Shown in pieces: positions 46,355 to 56,974 of a stretch of 64,000 nt of DNA (within the stretch, counting starts at the first letter, position 1; every line of letters starts with the position of its first letter). Source of the DNA: Methylorubrum suomiense (GTDB lineage Bacteria > Pseudomonadota > Alphaproteobacteria > Rhizobiales > Beijerinckiaceae); assembly GCF_022179765.1 (NCBI RefSeq), contig NZ_BPRE01000004.1, forward strand, positions 308,204 through 372,203. Direction: 5' to 3'. The notes beneath the pieces are model-generated. The model was not told the origin of the DNA, ran no database searches, and saw nothing but the letters and a program-made list of their open reading frames with translations. The position numbers were made by a program, and so were the translations under genes.

Positions 46355-47179
46355 ATGCGGCCCGTCGTCATCACGGTGGCGATCACCGGTTCGGTCGCCC
46401 GCAAGGCCGATAACCCGACCGTACCGATCACGCCGGCCGAGCAGATCGAATCGACTCAGGCCGCCTACGAAGCGGGCGCATCGCTCGCCCACATCCATGT
46501 GCGCGACGACGACGAGAGCCCCTCCCACGACCCCGACCGCTTCGCTCGGGTGCAGGAGGGGATACGCCGCCACTGCCCGGGGATGATCGTCCAGTTCTCG
46601 ACGAGCGGTGCGGAGCCGGACGCCGACCTGCGCGGCGCTTGCCTCGATCATCATCCGGACATGGCCTCGCTCACGACGGGCTCGACCAATTTCGCGGGTG
46701 GCATCTACCAGAACCCTGCGCCGCTCTACACGGCGCTGGCCAACCGGATGCGCGCGAGCGGCGTTCGGCCCGAGATCGAGGTTTTCGATCTTTCGCATCT
46801 CCACAATGCCCGCCGCTTGATCGATGCGGGCCTCGCTGATGCGAGGGGGCACATTCAATTCGTGCTGGGGATCGCCGACGCCATGCCGGCCGATCCCGTG
46901 GCGCTGGACTTACTGCTTGCCGAAGCGCGGCGCTTGCTGCCGCAGGCAAGCTGGGGCGCCTTCGGCATCGGCCGCTTCCAGCGCGAAGCCATCGGTTGGG
47001 CGCTTGAGCGCGGCGCGACCGGCATTCGCACCGGACTCGAAGACAATATCCGCCTCTCGAAGTCCGAACTTGCCGACGGCAACGCTTCGCTCGTCCGCCT
47101 CGCGGTTGAACTCTGTGCCGAACACGAAGCGCGTCCCGCTACGCCCGCAGAGGCGCGCGCGCTGTTGCATCTCGCCTGA
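46355..47179 (+). CDS. BKACE family (beta-keto acid cleavage) enzyme
   Basis: The product is 274 residues, a DUF849 TIM barrel that splits a beta-keto acid with acetyl-CoA. The metal-binding HIHVRDD and the LTTGSTNFAGGIYQNP and GIRTGLEDNIRLSKSELADG blocks are conserved. GGAGAGGGG precedes the ATG. It probably forms an operon with the tartrate/malate dehydrogenase upstream, suggesting use of a hydroxy or keto acid. The substrate is not predictable. Confidence 0.87.
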   Translation: MRPVVITVAITGSVARKADNPTVPITPAEQIESTQAAYEAGASLAHIHVRDDDESPSHDPDRFARVQEGIRRHCPGMIVQFSTSGAEPDADLRGACLDHHPDMASLTTGSTNFAGGIYQNPAPLYTALANRMRASGVRPEIEVFDLSHLHNARRLIDAGLADARGHIQFVLGIADAMPADPVALDLLLAEARRLLPQASWGAFGIGRFQREAIGWALERGATGIRTGLEDNIRLSKSELADGNASLVRLAVELCAEHEARPATPAEARALLHLA

Positions 47180-47812
47180 TTGCCGTCGCGCGAACGTGAC
47201 GACACCGGCGATGGAAGTCGGGTGCGTGTCGGCCATTCTCCCTACCAATCGGTAGTTTGAAGTGAGCCGCAGGAGCATGACATGCGCTTCCCCCGCGTCA
47301 GACGGGCCATTCGGTACGCCAGCGCGGTTGGTGCTTGGGGACGGTCATGGACGGGCCCTCGCGGTCGAGGATTTCACGGCGGGACCGGTGCATGACGGGC
47401 ATGTCGGGGGCGGCGCGTCGCCGCCTGAATTGCGGTGCCCCTTCATCAGCGTCGGTGTCACGCCGTTTCTCGGCTTTTCGGTCCTCTACGATACACAACG
47501 CTCGGGTCTCGCGGTGCGACCCCGAGCGCCGATACCCGGCGGCCCGGTGACATTTCTCCCGCAATGACGAACATCAGCGTCGGCCTCCGGATTTGAGCGT
47601 AATGTTTGATCTTTAGCCAAACCCGTATTTCAGAAGAATAAGCATTGAGCGCAGTGACTATCGCAAGCTCTGCGTTTCCGGGCGAGTTATTGCCAAGGTT
47701 CCCCCGCCAAAAGCGCAAAAACTGAGCATTGACGGAACGCTTTCTACGCACTGGCCGTTGCGAGGCCGGTTTCCGCGCCGTGCGTGGCGTCGGGTAGAGG
47801 ACAGGGACCACG
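47180..47812. other. 633-bp intergenic region upstream of the DUF1236 gene
   Basis: No frame has coding character. The right half is distinctly AT-richer. A TTGACG at about 47731 could be a -35 element for the DUF1236 gene, but no convincing -10 box follows at the right distance. Confidence 0.4.
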
Positions 47813-48766
47813 ATGAGCAAGTTCTTACGCAGCACGGCCACGGCGGCCATCCTCGTACTCGGTGCGGCGACCGCCCTGGCCCAGGGTGGCGGCGCTGGCG
47901 GTGGGGCTGGCGGCGGAGCCGGTGGTGGCGCGGGCGGTGGTGCTGGTGGCGGCGCAGGCGTCGGTGCTGGTGGTGCCGGCGGCGGGGCTGCCGGTGGCGG
48001 AGCCGGCGGCGCGGGCGGCGGAGCCGGTGGCGGCGCGATGCGCGGCGGTGAGGCCGGCGGCGCGGGCGGCGCCGGTGGTGCCGGCGGCGGGATGCGCGGT
48101 GGCGATTCTGGCGGTGCTGGCGGAGCCGGTGGCGCAATGCGGGGTGGTGAGCCCGGCGGTGCAGGCGGTGCGACCCGCAGCGGTGCGCCGGGCGAGGGTG
48201 GTGCACGCGGTGGTCAGAACGCTGGCGAACGCGGTGGTCAGAACGCCGGCGAACGCGGCGGACGCGGCGGCCAAGACGCGGCGGGTGATCGGGGTGGCCG
48301 CGACGGTGCCGAGCGGGGCGGCAGGGACGGTGCCGAGCGCGGCGATCGCAATGGCCGCGATGGTGCCGAGCGCGGCGACCGCAACGGTCGCGATGGCGCT
48401 GAGCGCGGTGATCGCAATGGTGCCGAGCGGGGTGATCGCGGTGGCCGTGACGGCGCCGAGCGCGGTGACCGCGGTGGACGCGGCAACGTCTCCGAGGCTC
48501 GTGGCGCGACGCGGAGCCTGAACACGACGCAGCGCACCGAGTTCCGCCAGTCGATCACCAGCACCAACGTCCGGTCGGTCAGCAACGTCAATTTCTCGCT
48601 GAACGTCGGCACGGCGATCCCGCGGTCGGTCTCGCTGCACCCGCTCCCGCCGACGATCCTGACGCTGGTTCCGGCTTATCGCGGATTCCAGTTCATCCTC
48701 GTGCGGGACGACATCGTCATCATCGACCCGGACACCTACGAGATCGTCGACGTCATCCCGGGCTGA
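47813..48766 (+). CDS. DUF1236 protein with Gly-rich repeats
   Basis: The product is 317 residues. The signal peptide ([20 protein letters not shown]) is followed by about 90 residues of GGAGGG-type repeats. Then come tandem copies of a G-(R/N)-DGAERGD unit with varied length, about residues 150-225. The last 90 residues are the folded DUF1236 domain ([20 protein letters not shown], then [20 protein letters not shown]). DUF1236 proteins are periplasmic or surface proteins of unknown role in Hyphomicrobiales. The low-complexity part probably varies between strains. A perfect terminator follows. Confidence 0.85.
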   Translation: MSKFLRSTATAAILVLGAATALAQGGGAGGGAGGGAGGGAGGGAGGGAGVGAGGAGGGAAGGGAGGAGGGAGGGAMRGGEAGGAGGAGGAGGGMRGGDSGGAGGAGGAMRGGEPGGAGGATRSGAPGEGGARGGQNAGERGGQNAGERGGRGGQDAAGDRGGRDGAERGGRDGAERGDRNGRDGAERGDRNGRDGAERGDRNGAERGDRGGRDGAERGDRGGRGNVSEARGATRSLNTTQRTEFRQSITSTNVRSVSNVNFSLNVGTAIPRSVSLHPLPPTILTLVPAYRGFQFILVRDDIVIIDPDTYEIVDVIPG

Positions 48767-48788
48767 TCCGACTTCAATAGCCGATCAG

Positions 48789-48822
48789 GGCGGCGGGGCT
48801 TCGGCTCCGCCGCCTTTTTTTT
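48789..48822 (+). terminator. rho-independent terminator after the DUF1236 gene
   Basis: An 11-bp stem with one G-U pair carries a UUCG tetraloop closed by C-G and is followed by eight Ts. Confidence 0.93.
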
Positions 48823-48869
48823 ATGCCGTCCACGCAGCGCATCTTTTTATGCCGTCCACGCAGCGCATC
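48818..48869 (+). repeat. two perfect 26-bp tandem repeats
   Basis: The unit TTTTTATGCCGTCCACGCAG with its last bases CGCATC occurs at 48818-48843 and again at 48844-48869. The first copy shares its T run with the terminator. It is probably a slippage or local duplication product. Confidence 0.85.
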
Positions 48870-48901
48870 GACGGCATCACACGGCCAAGCCGGCACTTGC
48901 A

Positions 48902-48916
48902 GAACAGGATAGGAAC
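48902..48916. promoter_or_regulatory. LexA box (GAAC-N7-GAAC)
   Basis: The alphaproteobacterial SOS box GTTC-N7-GTTC appears in reverse orientation (GAAC-AGGATAG-GAAC), 70 bases before the lexA start. This supports autoregulation of lexA. Confidence 0.85.
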
Positions 48917-48925
48917 GTCTAGCCT

Positions 48926-48940
48926 GTTCGCGATTTGTTT
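48926..48940. promoter_or_regulatory. second, imperfect LexA box
   Basis: The sequence GTTC-GCGATTT-GTTT matches GTTC-N7-GTTC with one mismatch. It lies 9 bp from the perfect box, which might allow cooperative binding. Confidence 0.45.
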
Positions 48941-48986
48941 TCCACGATCCGGCGGCGGCTATGCCGCACGCGACAGCAGGTGCCGC

Positions 48987-49715
48987 ATGCTGACCCGCAA
49001 GCAACTCGAACTCCTTCAATTCATCCAGTCACGGATGCAGGAGAGCGGCGTACCCCCGTCGTTCGATGAGATGAAGGATGCTCTCGACCTGAAGTCGAAA
49101 TCGGGCATTCACCGCCTCATCATGGCGCTCGAAGAGCGGGGCTTCCTGCGTCGGCTGCCGAATCGAGCGCGAGCTCTCGAAATTCTGCGGATGCCGGAGG
49201 CACCCGCCGCCAAGCCAGCTGTACCAACAGCCGAGCTGCGCCGCTTTACGCCGAGCGTGGTCGAGGGCGGACTTGCCGGTAAGCCGGTCCCGCCGAAGGC
49301 TCCTCTGCTGCAAGCGCAGGACGGCGAGGGCCGACCGGTCATCGTGCCGGTGATGGGCCGCATCGCCGCCGGCACGCCGATCTCGGCGATCGAAAGTCAG
49401 AGTCACACGATTGCGATGTCGCCCGACTTCTTGGCTGGCGGTGAGCATTACGCCCTCGAAGTCCGCGGCGATTCGATGATTGAGGCCGGTATCCTCGACG
49501 GCGACTTGGTGGTGATCCACAAGCAGGAAACCGCCAATAACGGCGATATCATCGTGGCCCTGATCGACGACGAGGAGGCGACGCTGAAACGCTTGCGCCG
49601 TCGCGGCTCCTCGATTGCGCTCGAAGCGGCAAACCCTGCCTACGAAACCCGGGTTCTCGGACCGGACCGGGTCCGCATCCAAGGCAAGCTCGTCAGTCTC
49701 GTGCGCCGTTACTGA
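48987..49715 (+). CDS. lexA: SOS repressor LexA
   Basis: The product is 242 residues. The winged helix ([20 protein letters not shown]) is followed by [20 protein letters not shown]. The self-cleavage site is Ala128-Gly129 (RIAAGTP). Ser163 (RGDSM) and Lys201 (EATLKRL) form the catalytic dyad. It represses DNA repair genes until activated by RecA. The ATG at 48987 gives the conserved N-terminus. The last codons overlap the comEC stop by 7 bp on the opposite strand. Confidence 0.96.
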   Translation: MLTRKQLELLQFIQSRMQESGVPPSFDEMKDALDLKSKSGIHRLIMALEERGFLRRLPNRARALEILRMPEAPAAKPAVPTAELRRFTPSVVEGGLAGKPVPPKAPLLQAQDGEGRPVIVPVMGRIAAGTPISAIESQSHTIAMSPDFLAGGEHYALEVRGDSMIEAGILDGDLVVIHKQETANNGDIIVALIDDEEATLKRLRRRGSSIALEAANPAYETRVLGPDRVRIQGKLVSLVRRY

Positions 49716-51955
49716 AGCGAGTCCATCCCCGTAGCGCCGGGATCTGCGGCTAATCCCGTCTCACCTGAGGCTGGATTGGTCTCTGGCACGACAGCGACCG
49801 GTCGAGCTTGCCAAGGCTGTGGCGTCTGACTGCTACGAGCCGTCACAATCTCGGGATGGGGTGCCCCAAGCCGAATCGCTGTCGCCCCGTGTGTTTCAAG
49901 ATAATTTTTGTCGATTCTCAGGGGTGCGCGACAGTTCGGTGGCGGCCTCAAGCGGCTGATGAGGATATCGGCACGGGCGCAATCTTCTTCGAAAGCGCGT
50001 TTGTCGAGCACCAGTGCGACCGTCCGTCCATCGAAGGTGGTCATCGTGCAGCCGAGTCTGTCGCAACGAGGTTTGGGGCCTCCGGTGAGAGAGGCGGCCG
50101 AGCGAGCATCACCGTCGGCTTTCAACCATTGTTCGAGCACGAAGGTCGGCGGACGCCCGAGTACGGCAAGGCGTCCATCCGTCCCTCGGATCGCCGCTCC
50201 GGCGCCGTCGCGATCGATGTAGAGGTCGAAGCGCGCCGGTGTTGCAGCGGCGACAAGGCCGAGCGCTGCGGGCAAGATCGCGAGCCCGCGCAGACGTGAG
50301 ACCGGCAAGGTTAGGAGCAGCAGGGCTAACGCCAGCAACACCAACGCGCCAGCGCCGAAGGCCGGGAGTACGATCGTCGATTGGCCGAAGCCCGCGATCC
50401 ATTCCGAGATGTCGAGCATCCCGCGAACGGCCAGTCCCATGACCCACCAGACCGGTCGGTCGAGGGCAAAGGGATAGGCGATCATTCCCAGGACCGCGGC
50501 GGGCATCACCGCGAGCGAGACGAGCGGAAGTGTCAGCGCGTTGCCGATGAGGCCGAAGGGCTGGATGGTCTGGAAATGGTAGGTCGCGAAGGGCGCTGTC
50601 GCGATCTGAGCAACCAACGTCGTCGCGAGCGTGCCGACGCCGACAGCCAGACATCGTGAGATGACACGCAACAGCACTGAGTCGCGCTCCCGTCGAAACG
50701 ACGCTCCATCGAGGAGGGGCGCACAGGCGATCAGTCCGGCCACTGCCGCAAACGACATCTGGAAGCTCGGACCAAGCAGCGCTTCAGGTTCACGGGTTAG
50801 GGCGAGGATCGCGGCGAGGGCAAGATTGCGCATGCTGAGCGCTGGCCGGTCGACCAGAACCGCGCCCAACATGACTAGCGTCATGATGAGAGCACGCTCG
50901 GCGGCGACGTCCCAGCCGGAGAAAGCGCAATAGGCGGTCACGCCGACCATCGCGGTGCCTGCCGCGATCTTCTTGATGGGAAGGGCGAGGGCGAGGATCG
51001 GTACCAGGGCGAGGCCGGCCCGGACCAACCAGAACACCACGCCGGCCGCGAGCACCATATGCAATCCGGAAATGGAAACGACGTGATAGATACCGGCCGC
51101 CCGTAATACGCGGTTGGTCTCCTCCGTAATCAGGCCGCGCTTGCCCGTCACGAGCGCCGCCGCGACCGCGCCGGCCTGACCGCCGATCGCGTCCGCGATG
51201 CGCCGAGTCAGGTGATTGCGGGCCTCGTCGATCGAGGCCGCCATTTCGAGCGCGAACGGAAGGGGGATCGTTCGCGGTGCGATCTCCACCTTGCCGCTGA
51301 GCGAGCCGACCGCACCGATGCCCCGAAAATACGCATCACGGGCAAAGTCGTAGCCACCCGGCCGGGCCGCTTGCGGGGGCGGGAGCAAGCGCGCCGTGGC
51401 GCGGATCGTATCGCCCGGCCGCACGGACTGCGCGGCCTTGTATGAAACGCGGACCCGGCGTGGCTGAGCCGCCGCGGTGAGGTCGTCGAAGCTCTCGACA
51501 CGGACGATCAACCGGGCGCCGCCCTCGCGTTCCTCCAGCCCCTCGACCACGCCGACAAGTGGCGCAATCATGGTGCGGGCGAGGATCGGCCCGGCGACGG
51601 AGTTCACGCGCCAGACGCAAGCGGCGAAGCCGAGAAAGGCCGTGCCCAGTCCCAAGACAAGCGCGAGCCAGGCTGGCCGGGCCTGCAGAAGCGGGGTCAG
51701 CCCAAGGCAGAAGCCGGCCGCAACGAGCGGAGCGGCGAGCGTGGGTGTTCCATCGGTGCCCGTGAAGTAGACGAGGATCCCGATCCCGAAGGCGACGGCA
51801 AGCCAGGGGAACAACCGCCTCTGTTCGCCTTCGCGGTCCAGTCCCAGCCGAAACTCACCGGCGGCGAGCGCCAAGAGATGGGAGGGCGTTGGGACGCGGT
51901 CGGCGAAGAGGGCGGGACGCGTCACCCGCAGCGCCCTTCCGCCGTTTCTCGCCAT
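49709..51955 (-). CDS. comEC: ComEC/Rec2 family DNA uptake channel protein
   Basis: The product is 748 residues with about ten membrane segments. The N-terminal DUF4131 part is followed by the competence domain with [38 protein letters not shown] and the [15 protein letters not shown] block. The C-terminal part ([20 protein letters not shown]) replaces the usual metallo-beta-lactamase domain and lacks an HxHxDH motif. That is the common form in this order and lacks nuclease residues. It imports single-stranded DNA across the inner membrane. Confidence 0.92.
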   Translation of the reverse strand: MARNGGRALRVTRPALFADRVPTPSHLLALAAGEFRLGLDREGEQRRLFPWLAVAFGIGILVYFTGTDGTPTLAAPLVAAGFCLGLTPLLQARPAWLALVLGLGTAFLGFAACVWRVNSVAGPILARTMIAPLVGVVEGLEEREGGARLIVRVESFDDLTAAAQPRRVRVSYKAAQSVRPGDTIRATARLLPPPQAARPGGYDFARDAYFRGIGAVGSLSGKVEIAPRTIPLPFALEMAASIDEARNHLTRRIADAIGGQAGAVAAALVTGKRGLITEETNRVLRAAGIYHVVSISGLHMVLAAGVVFWLVRAGLALVPILALALPIKKIAAGTAMVGVTAYCAFSGWDVAAERALIMTLVMLGAVLVDRPALSMRNLALAAILALTREPEALLGPSFQMSFAAVAGLIACAPLLDGASFRRERDSVLLRVISRCLAVGVGTLATTLVAQIATAPFATYHFQTIQPFGLIGNALTLPLVSLAVMPAAVLGMIAYPFALDRPVWWVMGLAVRGMLDISEWIAGFGQSTIVLPAFGAGALVLLALALLLLTLPVSRLRGLAILPAALGLVAAATPARFDLYIDRDGAGAAIRGTDGRLAVLGRPPTFVLEQWLKADGDARSAASLTGGPKPRCDRLGCTMTTFDGRTVALVLDKRAFEEDCARADILISRLRPPPNCRAPLRIDKNYLETHGATAIRLGAPHPEIVTARSSQTPQPWQARPVAVVPETNPASGETGLAADPGATGMDSLQ

Positions 51956-52098
51956 CCGGCCGAACTCCGCTCCCTGCGCCGTGCCGACCCGGAAAGCGCC
52001 GGTGACGAATTCTTAACGCATCCGCATCCTCGTGCTACACGCCCGCCATGGAGCGGCGACCGCCGCCCTCCCGAAATTTCAGGTTTTCAAGAACATCG

Positions 52099-53523
52099 AT
52101 GTCGGCACCCGTCGTCACGCGCTTTGCGCCCTCGCCCACGGGCTACCTCCATATCGGCGGCGCGCGCACGGCCCTGTTCAATTGGCTCTATGCCCGCCGC
52201 TTCGGCGGACGGATGCTGCTGCGAATCGAGGACACCGATCGCGAGCGCTCGACGCAGGGCGCCATCGACGCGATTCTCGACGGCATGCGCTGGCTCGGCC
52301 TCGATTGGGACGGCGAGGTGATCTACCAATTCGCCCGCGCCGAGCGGCATCGCGCGGTTGCCGAGAGCCTGCTGGCGTCCGGCCATGCCTATCATTGCTA
52401 CGCAACCGCCGAAGAGCTGACGCAGATGCGCGAGACGGCGCGCGCCGAGGGCCGGGCGCCGCGTTATGACGGCCGCTGGCGCGACCGCGATCCGTCCGAG
52501 GCGCCGGCCGGCGTGAAGCCGGTGATCCGCTTGCGCGCCCCGCTCGAGGGCGAGACCGTGGTGGATGACGGGGTGCAGGGCCGCGTCACCTGGGCCAATC
52601 GCGATCTCGACGACCTCGTACTGCTTCGTTCCGATGGAACCCCGACCTACATGCTCGCCGTCGTGGTGGACGACCACGACATGGGCGTGACGCAGATCAT
52701 TCGCGGCGACGACCACCTCACCAACGCCGCGCGCCAAAGCCAGATCTATCGGGCACTCGGCTGGGACGTTCCGGCCATGGCGCATATCCCGCTGATTCAC
52801 GGTGCTGACGGAGCCAAACTCTCGAAGCGTCACGGCGCGCTCGGCGTCGAGGAGTACCGCGACCGCGGCTACCTGCCCGCGGCGCTCCGCAACTACCTTG
52901 TCCGTCTCGGCTGGAGCCACGGCGATCAGGAGGTCTTCTCGACGGAGGAGATGATCGCGGCGTTCGATCTGAAGGCGATCGGCCGCTCGGCGGCGCGTTT
53001 TGACTTCACCAAGCTCGAAAGCCTCAATGGCCTCTACATACGCGGCAGCGACGACGCGGCCCTCGTCGCGGCGATCGAGGCAATTCTCCCCGCACGCGGC
53101 CCGGAGCGCGGCCTGCCGACCACCCTTTCCCCCGAGCTTCGCGAAAAGCTCGTAGCCGCGATGCCGGGGCTGAAGGAGCGCGCCAAAACCCTCGTGGAGC
53201 TGCTCGACAGCGCCTATTACCTCTACGCCCCCCGTCCGCTGGTGCTCGATGCCAAAGCGGACGCCCTGCTTGCCGGTGACGCGGCGGAGCGTCTGAGGAG
53301 CTTGATCCCGGCGCTCGAAAACCTGCCGGAGTGGAACGCTTCGGCGACGGAGAGCGCCGTGCGCCGTTACGCCGAAGAGGCGGGAATCAAACTCGGCCAA
53401 ATCGCCCAGCCGTTGCGAGCCGCGCTCACCGGCCGAGCAACCTCGCCGCCGGTCTTCGATGTCCTGGCGGTCCTCGGGCGCGACGAATCGTTGGCGCGCC
53501 TGCGGGATCGCGTCGCGGGCTGA
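52099..53523 (+). CDS. gltX: glutamyl-tRNA synthetase
   Basis: This 474-residue class I synthetase has [20 protein letters not shown] (HIGH motif) at the N-terminus and the KMSKS equivalent [18 protein letters not shown] at about residue 240. No zinc-binding cysteine cluster is seen between them. The ATG at 52099 is preferred over 52048. It is divergent from comEC and precedes gltA, a conserved arrangement in this group. Confidence 0.95.
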   Translation: MSAPVVTRFAPSPTGYLHIGGARTALFNWLYARRFGGRMLLRIEDTDRERSTQGAIDAILDGMRWLGLDWDGEVIYQFARAERHRAVAESLLASGHAYHCYATAEELTQMRETARAEGRAPRYDGRWRDRDPSEAPAGVKPVIRLRAPLEGETVVDDGVQGRVTWANRDLDDLVLLRSDGTPTYMLAVVVDDHDMGVTQIIRGDDHLTNAARQSQIYRALGWDVPAMAHIPLIHGADGAKLSKRHGALGVEEYRDRGYLPAALRNYLVRLGWSHGDQEVFSTEEMIAAFDLKAIGRSAARFDFTKLESLNGLYIRGSDDAALVAAIEAILPARGPERGLPTTLSPELREKLVAAMPGLKERAKTLVELLDSAYYLYAPRPLVLDAKADALLAGDAAERLRSLIPALENLPEWNASATESAVRRYAEEAGIKLGQIAQPLRAALTGRATSPPVFDVLAVLGRDESLARLRDRVAG

Positions 53524-53732
53524 TTTCGAACCGCGAAGCGGTGACAAATGGGCCCGGTTCTCGCATCTGCGAAGGACGAAAGGCACCCGCCCGTTGCTGG
53601 GTCGGGGCCGATCCGCTAACCCGGTGTTCCAGTGAGCAGGCGCAGCTTTCCGCTGCGGCGCCACAACGGATCGGGAGGCGGTTCGGCTTCCGATCCGGTG
53701 TTGTCCCCGTCGCGAGAAAGGACCGCGTTCCC

Positions 53733-55022
53733 ATGAGCGCCTCCCCCAGCACCATCATCGTGGGTGACAAACACGTCGAGCTCCCCGTCAAATCCGGCAC
53801 CATCGGACCCGACGTGGTCGATATCGGCAAGCTGTACGCTCAGACCGGCAAATTCACCTTCGATCCGGGCTTTACCTCAACCGCTTCCTGCGAATCGAAG
53901 ATCACCTACATCGATGGCGACGAGGGCGTGCTGCTGTATCGTGGCTATCCCATCGAGCAGCTGGCCGAGCAGGGCGACTTCCTCGAAACGGCTTATCTGA
54001 TGCTGTTCGGCGAGCTGCCGACCGCCGCCCAGAAGGCCGATTTCGATTACCGGGTCACGCGCCACACCATGGTGCACGACCAGATGAACCGCTTCTTCCA
54101 AGGCTTCCGCCGCGACGCCCACCCGATGGCGGTGATGGTCGCCTGCGTCGGCGCGCTCTCGGCCTTCTACCACGACTCGACCGATATCTCGGACGAGTCG
54201 CAGCGGATGATCGCCAGCTTGCGCATGATCGCCAAGATGCCGACGCTGGCCGCCATGGCCTACAAGTACACCATTGGCCAGCCGTTCGTGTATCCGAAGA
54301 ACGATCTCGACTATACGTCGAACTTTCTGCGGATGTGCTTCGCTGTGCCTTGCGAAGAGTACGTGATCAATCCGATCTACGCCCGCGCGCTCGATCGGAT
54401 TTTTATCCTCCATGCCGATCACGAGCAGAACGCGTCGACTTCGACGGTGCGCCTGGCCGGCTCCTCGGGGGCCAATCCTTTCGCCTGCATCGCCGCTGGC
54501 ATTGCCTGCCTGTGGGGACCGGCCCATGGCGGCGCCAACGAAGCGGCACTCAAGATGCTCATGGAGATCGGGCATCCGGAAAACGTGCAGAAATACGTCG
54601 CTAAGGCCAAGGACAAGAACGATCCTTTCCGCCTCATGGGCTTCGGTCACCGGGTCTACAAGAACTACGACCCGCGCGCTCGTATCATGCAGAAGACCAC
54701 CCACGAGGTCCTCAATGAACTCGGGATCAAGGATGACCTCCTCGAAGTGGCGGTGCAGCTCGAGCAGATCGCGCTGAAGGACGAGTACTTCATCGAGAAG
54801 AAGCTCTACCCGAACATCGACTTCTATTCGGGCATCACCCTGAAGGCCCTCGGCTTCCCGACCTCGATGTTCACCGTGCTGTTCGCCCTGGCCCGCACGG
54901 TCGGTTGGATCGCGCAATGGGCCGAGATGATCGAGGATCCGTCGCAGAAGATCGGCCGCCCCCGTCAGCTCTATGTCGGCCCAGATCGGCGCGATTACGT
55001 CGGTATCGGTCAGCGCGGCTGA
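53733..55022 (+). CDS. gltA: citrate synthase, type II
   Basis: This 429-residue TCA-cycle entry enzyme condenses acetyl-CoA and oxaloacetate. The catalytic His-His-Asp are in [31 protein letters not shown] and [17 protein letters not shown]. The N-terminal domain ([20 protein letters not shown]) marks the hexameric NADH-regulated type. GAGAAAGGACC precedes the ATG at 53733. The start reported in longer frames lies inside gltX. Confidence 0.96.
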   Translation: MSASPSTIIVGDKHVELPVKSGTIGPDVVDIGKLYAQTGKFTFDPGFTSTASCESKITYIDGDEGVLLYRGYPIEQLAEQGDFLETAYLMLFGELPTAAQKADFDYRVTRHTMVHDQMNRFFQGFRRDAHPMAVMVACVGALSAFYHDSTDISDESQRMIASLRMIAKMPTLAAMAYKYTIGQPFVYPKNDLDYTSNFLRMCFAVPCEEYVINPIYARALDRIFILHADHEQNASTSTVRLAGSSGANPFACIAAGIACLWGPAHGGANEAALKMLMEIGHPENVQKYVAKAKDKNDPFRLMGFGHRVYKNYDPRARIMQKTTHEVLNELGIKDDLLEVAVQLEQIALKDEYFIEKKLYPNIDFYSGITLKALGFPTSMFTVLFALARTVGWIAQWAEMIEDPSQKIGRPRQLYVGPDRRDYVGIGQRG

Positions 55023-55159
55023 GGCCTTACGGGCCGCGCCGCTGCGGCGCGGTCCCTGCTCGTCAAATCGGTTCCGCCTCCGGAACTTGGCCGCTCCTCT
55101 GACGCCTTCCCCGGCATGTCGGTGCGCTGGAAGCACCGAACGCACGGAAGGAGACGGCC

Positions 55160-56059
55160 GTGGCGCAGCAGATACCGGTCAGCCCGCAAGCGCGAGCCGA
55201 CGATCCGCGGGCGGATGCCGAACGAGGCGACCATACTCACGCGGTCGCGTCCGACCTCGCCTATCGCCGATTGGTTCTGGCCAACGTCGTCTTCGTGGGC
55301 GAGCCTGATGCGGGTGACCGCGGCTGGGTGCTGGTCGATGCCGGCATCCCCGGCTCGGCTCCTGCGATCCGCGACGCCGCCGAAGCTCGCTTCGGTCGCG
55401 ATGCCCGCCCTGCGGCGATCGTCCTGACGCACGGTCACTTCGACCATGTCGGGGTTCTCGAAGATCTGGCGCGGGATTGGGACGCGCCGGTTTTCGCCCA
55501 CGCGCTGGAGCGACCCTATCTTGACGGGAGCGCGTCCTACCCGCCGCCGGATCCCAGTGTCGGTGGCGGGCTGATGGCGCGTCTCTCGCCGCTCTATCCG
55601 ACAAGTCCGGTCGATGTGTCGGAACGCCTGCAAACGTTCCCCGCCGATGGAAGCGTGCCCCCGATGCCGGGTTGGCGCTGGATTCACACGCCCGGTCATT
55701 CGCCCGGTCACGTCTCGTTCTGGCGCGAGGCCGACGGCAGCCTGATCGTCGGCGACGCGTTCGTGACCACGGCTCAGGAATCGGCCTATGCCGTCGCGAC
55801 TCAGGCGCCGGAAATCCACGGCCCGCCGATGTACCTGACGACCGAGTGGGATGCCGCCGCATCATCCGTGCGGACGCTCGCAGTCCTCAAGCCGGAGCGC
55901 GTCATTGCAGGCCATGGTCGCCCACTCGCCGGACCCGACATGCGGCGCGGCCTCGATGCCCTCGCCCGGGATTTCGAGCGCGTCGCCGTCCCGGAAAGCG
56001 GTCGCTACGTCGAGAAGCCGGCCCGGGCTGAAGATGGCTCGGCCTACCGCGCGCCGTGA
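55160..56059 (+). CDS. MBL-fold metallo-hydrolase
   Basis: The product is 299 residues. The HxHxDH motif is LTHGHFDHVG, the second metal ligand is in HTPGHSPGHVSFW, the third in VGDAFV, and the last His in AGHGRPL. The glyoxalase II-like order suggests a hydrolase of a thioester or lactone. The GTG start at 55160 follows GAAGGAGAC. The substrate is unknown. Confidence 0.9.
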   Translation: MAQQIPVSPQARADDPRADAERGDHTHAVASDLAYRRLVLANVVFVGEPDAGDRGWVLVDAGIPGSAPAIRDAAEARFGRDARPAAIVLTHGHFDHVGVLEDLARDWDAPVFAHALERPYLDGSASYPPPDPSVGGGLMARLSPLYPTSPVDVSERLQTFPADGSVPPMPGWRWIHTPGHSPGHVSFWREADGSLIVGDAFVTTAQESAYAVATQAPEIHGPPMYLTTEWDAAASSVRTLAVLKPERVIAGHGRPLAGPDMRRGLDALARDFERVAVPESGRYVEKPARAEDGSAYRAP

Positions 56060-56550
56060 GATCCGTTCCAGCGACAGCGGCAGGGGAGGGCGGTTCGTTC
56101 CCGGTCGCTGCCGGAGTTCTGCTCGGACTCGGCCTCGGCGGGTTCTTCGATGGCATCGTCCTGCATCAGGTGCTGCAATGGCATCACATGCTCAGCTCCT
56201 GGTACCCAATCGATTCGATCGAGAACCTGCAGCGCAACACGCTGTGGGACGGCGTCTTTCACAGCGCCGCCTACGTCTTCGTCGTGCTCGGACTGTTCGT
56301 GATGTGGCGCCGTGCCCATCGCCAGCACCGACGCTGGTCATACCGGGTGCTGGTCGGCAGCCTCCTCATAGGATGGGGCTTGTTCAACCTGATCGAGGGG
56401 TCGATCGATCACCATTGGCTCGGCGTGCATCACGTCAACGAGCGGGTCGACCGGGTGCAGTGGCTTTATTGGGACCTCGGGTTCCTCGGCTGGGGCCTCG
56501 CCATGCTGCTCGGCGGTTTATGGCTCGTCCGGCGGGGGAGGGGGCTGTGA
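56056..56550 (+). CDS. DUF2243 domain membrane protein
   Basis: The product is 164 residues with four membrane segments. The family block LGLGGFFDGIVLHQVLQWHH has two metal-like His residues, and the second repeat contains NLIEGSIDHHWLGVHHVNER. It is a predicted haem- or copper-related membrane protein of unknown role. The GTG start overlaps the MBL gene end, and the stop overlaps the next small gene (GTGA). Confidence 0.85.
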   Translation: MRSVPATAAGEGGSFPVAAGVLLGLGLGGFFDGIVLHQVLQWHHMLSSWYPIDSIENLQRNTLWDGVFHSAAYVFVVLGLFVMWRRAHRQHRRWSYRVLVGSLLIGWGLFNLIEGSIDHHWLGVHHVNERVDRVQWLYWDLGFLGWGLAMLLGGLWLVRRGRGL

Positions 56551-56690
56551 CCGCGCCTCTGCGAGTCCTACCCTGGCTCGGGCTGGCAGCAGCCATCGGC
56601 GTCGCGACCATGCCGGCGTGGAAGGTGTTGCTGTTGGGGGCGGAGCCGAGTCTCGAAGAGCTTCTCGCCCTGCGTTGCGCGCCGCCGTAA
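56547..56690 (+). CDS. 47-residue membrane microprotein coupled to the DUF2243 gene
   Basis: The GTG at 56547 overlaps the DUF2243 stop (GTGA), and GGGGGAGGGGG lies directly upstream. The product has one hydrophobic segment (VLPWLGLAAAIGVATMPAWK) and a short tail. It is probably a small partner of the DUF2243 protein. Confidence 0.5.
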   Translation: MTAPLRVLPWLGLAAAIGVATMPAWKVLLLGAEPSLEELLALRCAPP

Positions 56691-56788
56691 CGGCGACGCC
56701 CCCACATGCCGGTCGAGCCGGCAGAATTCCGGTCCGCCGCCGGCAAGCGTTCAGGATGACCGACCCCGCCGGGAGAGAGGACCACGTT

Positions 56789-56965
56789 GTGAGCCAACCG
56801 ATCACGAGTGAACCCACCAAACCCGGAGACGAAGCCGCGCCCGGAACTCCCGGCAGCGGCGAGAATCTCTGTCGATCCTGCGCTGGCTCGGGCCGGACGG
56901 AAGCAGGTGCGTGTCCGGATTGCAAAGGCACCGGAAAGGTCACAACCGGCATCGGTGGCGGCTGA
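56789..56965 (+). CDS. small protein with a CxxCxG zinc motif
   Basis: The product is 58 residues. The core CRSCAGSGRTEAGACPDCKG carries two DnaJ-type CxxCxG pairs and should bind one zinc ion. The flanks are Pro/Gly-rich. GAGAGG precedes the GTG start; an ATG at 56756 is possible. Small proteins of this type are common in Hyphomicrobiales and their role is unknown. Confidence 0.65.
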   Translation: MSQPITSEPTKPGDEAAPGTPGSGENLCRSCAGSGRTEAGACPDCKGTGKVTTGIGGG

Positions 56966-56974
56966 GCTTGCAGC

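Noticed and set aside
47658..48206. His/Arg-rich minus-strand frame
   Set aside because: It is the antisense of the Gly-rich repeat of the DUF1236 gene. The composition is an artefact of the repeats.
47880..48480. Repeats resembling a CRISPR array
   Set aside because: The repeats are short, irregular, in-frame codon repeats without unique spacers.
52087..53664. A 525-codon minus-strand frame
   Set aside because: It mirrors gltX and has no homology of its own.
55024..55060. GC-rich palindrome after gltA as a terminator
   Set aside because: The stem is good but no T run follows, and the context is so GC-rich that such stems are common.
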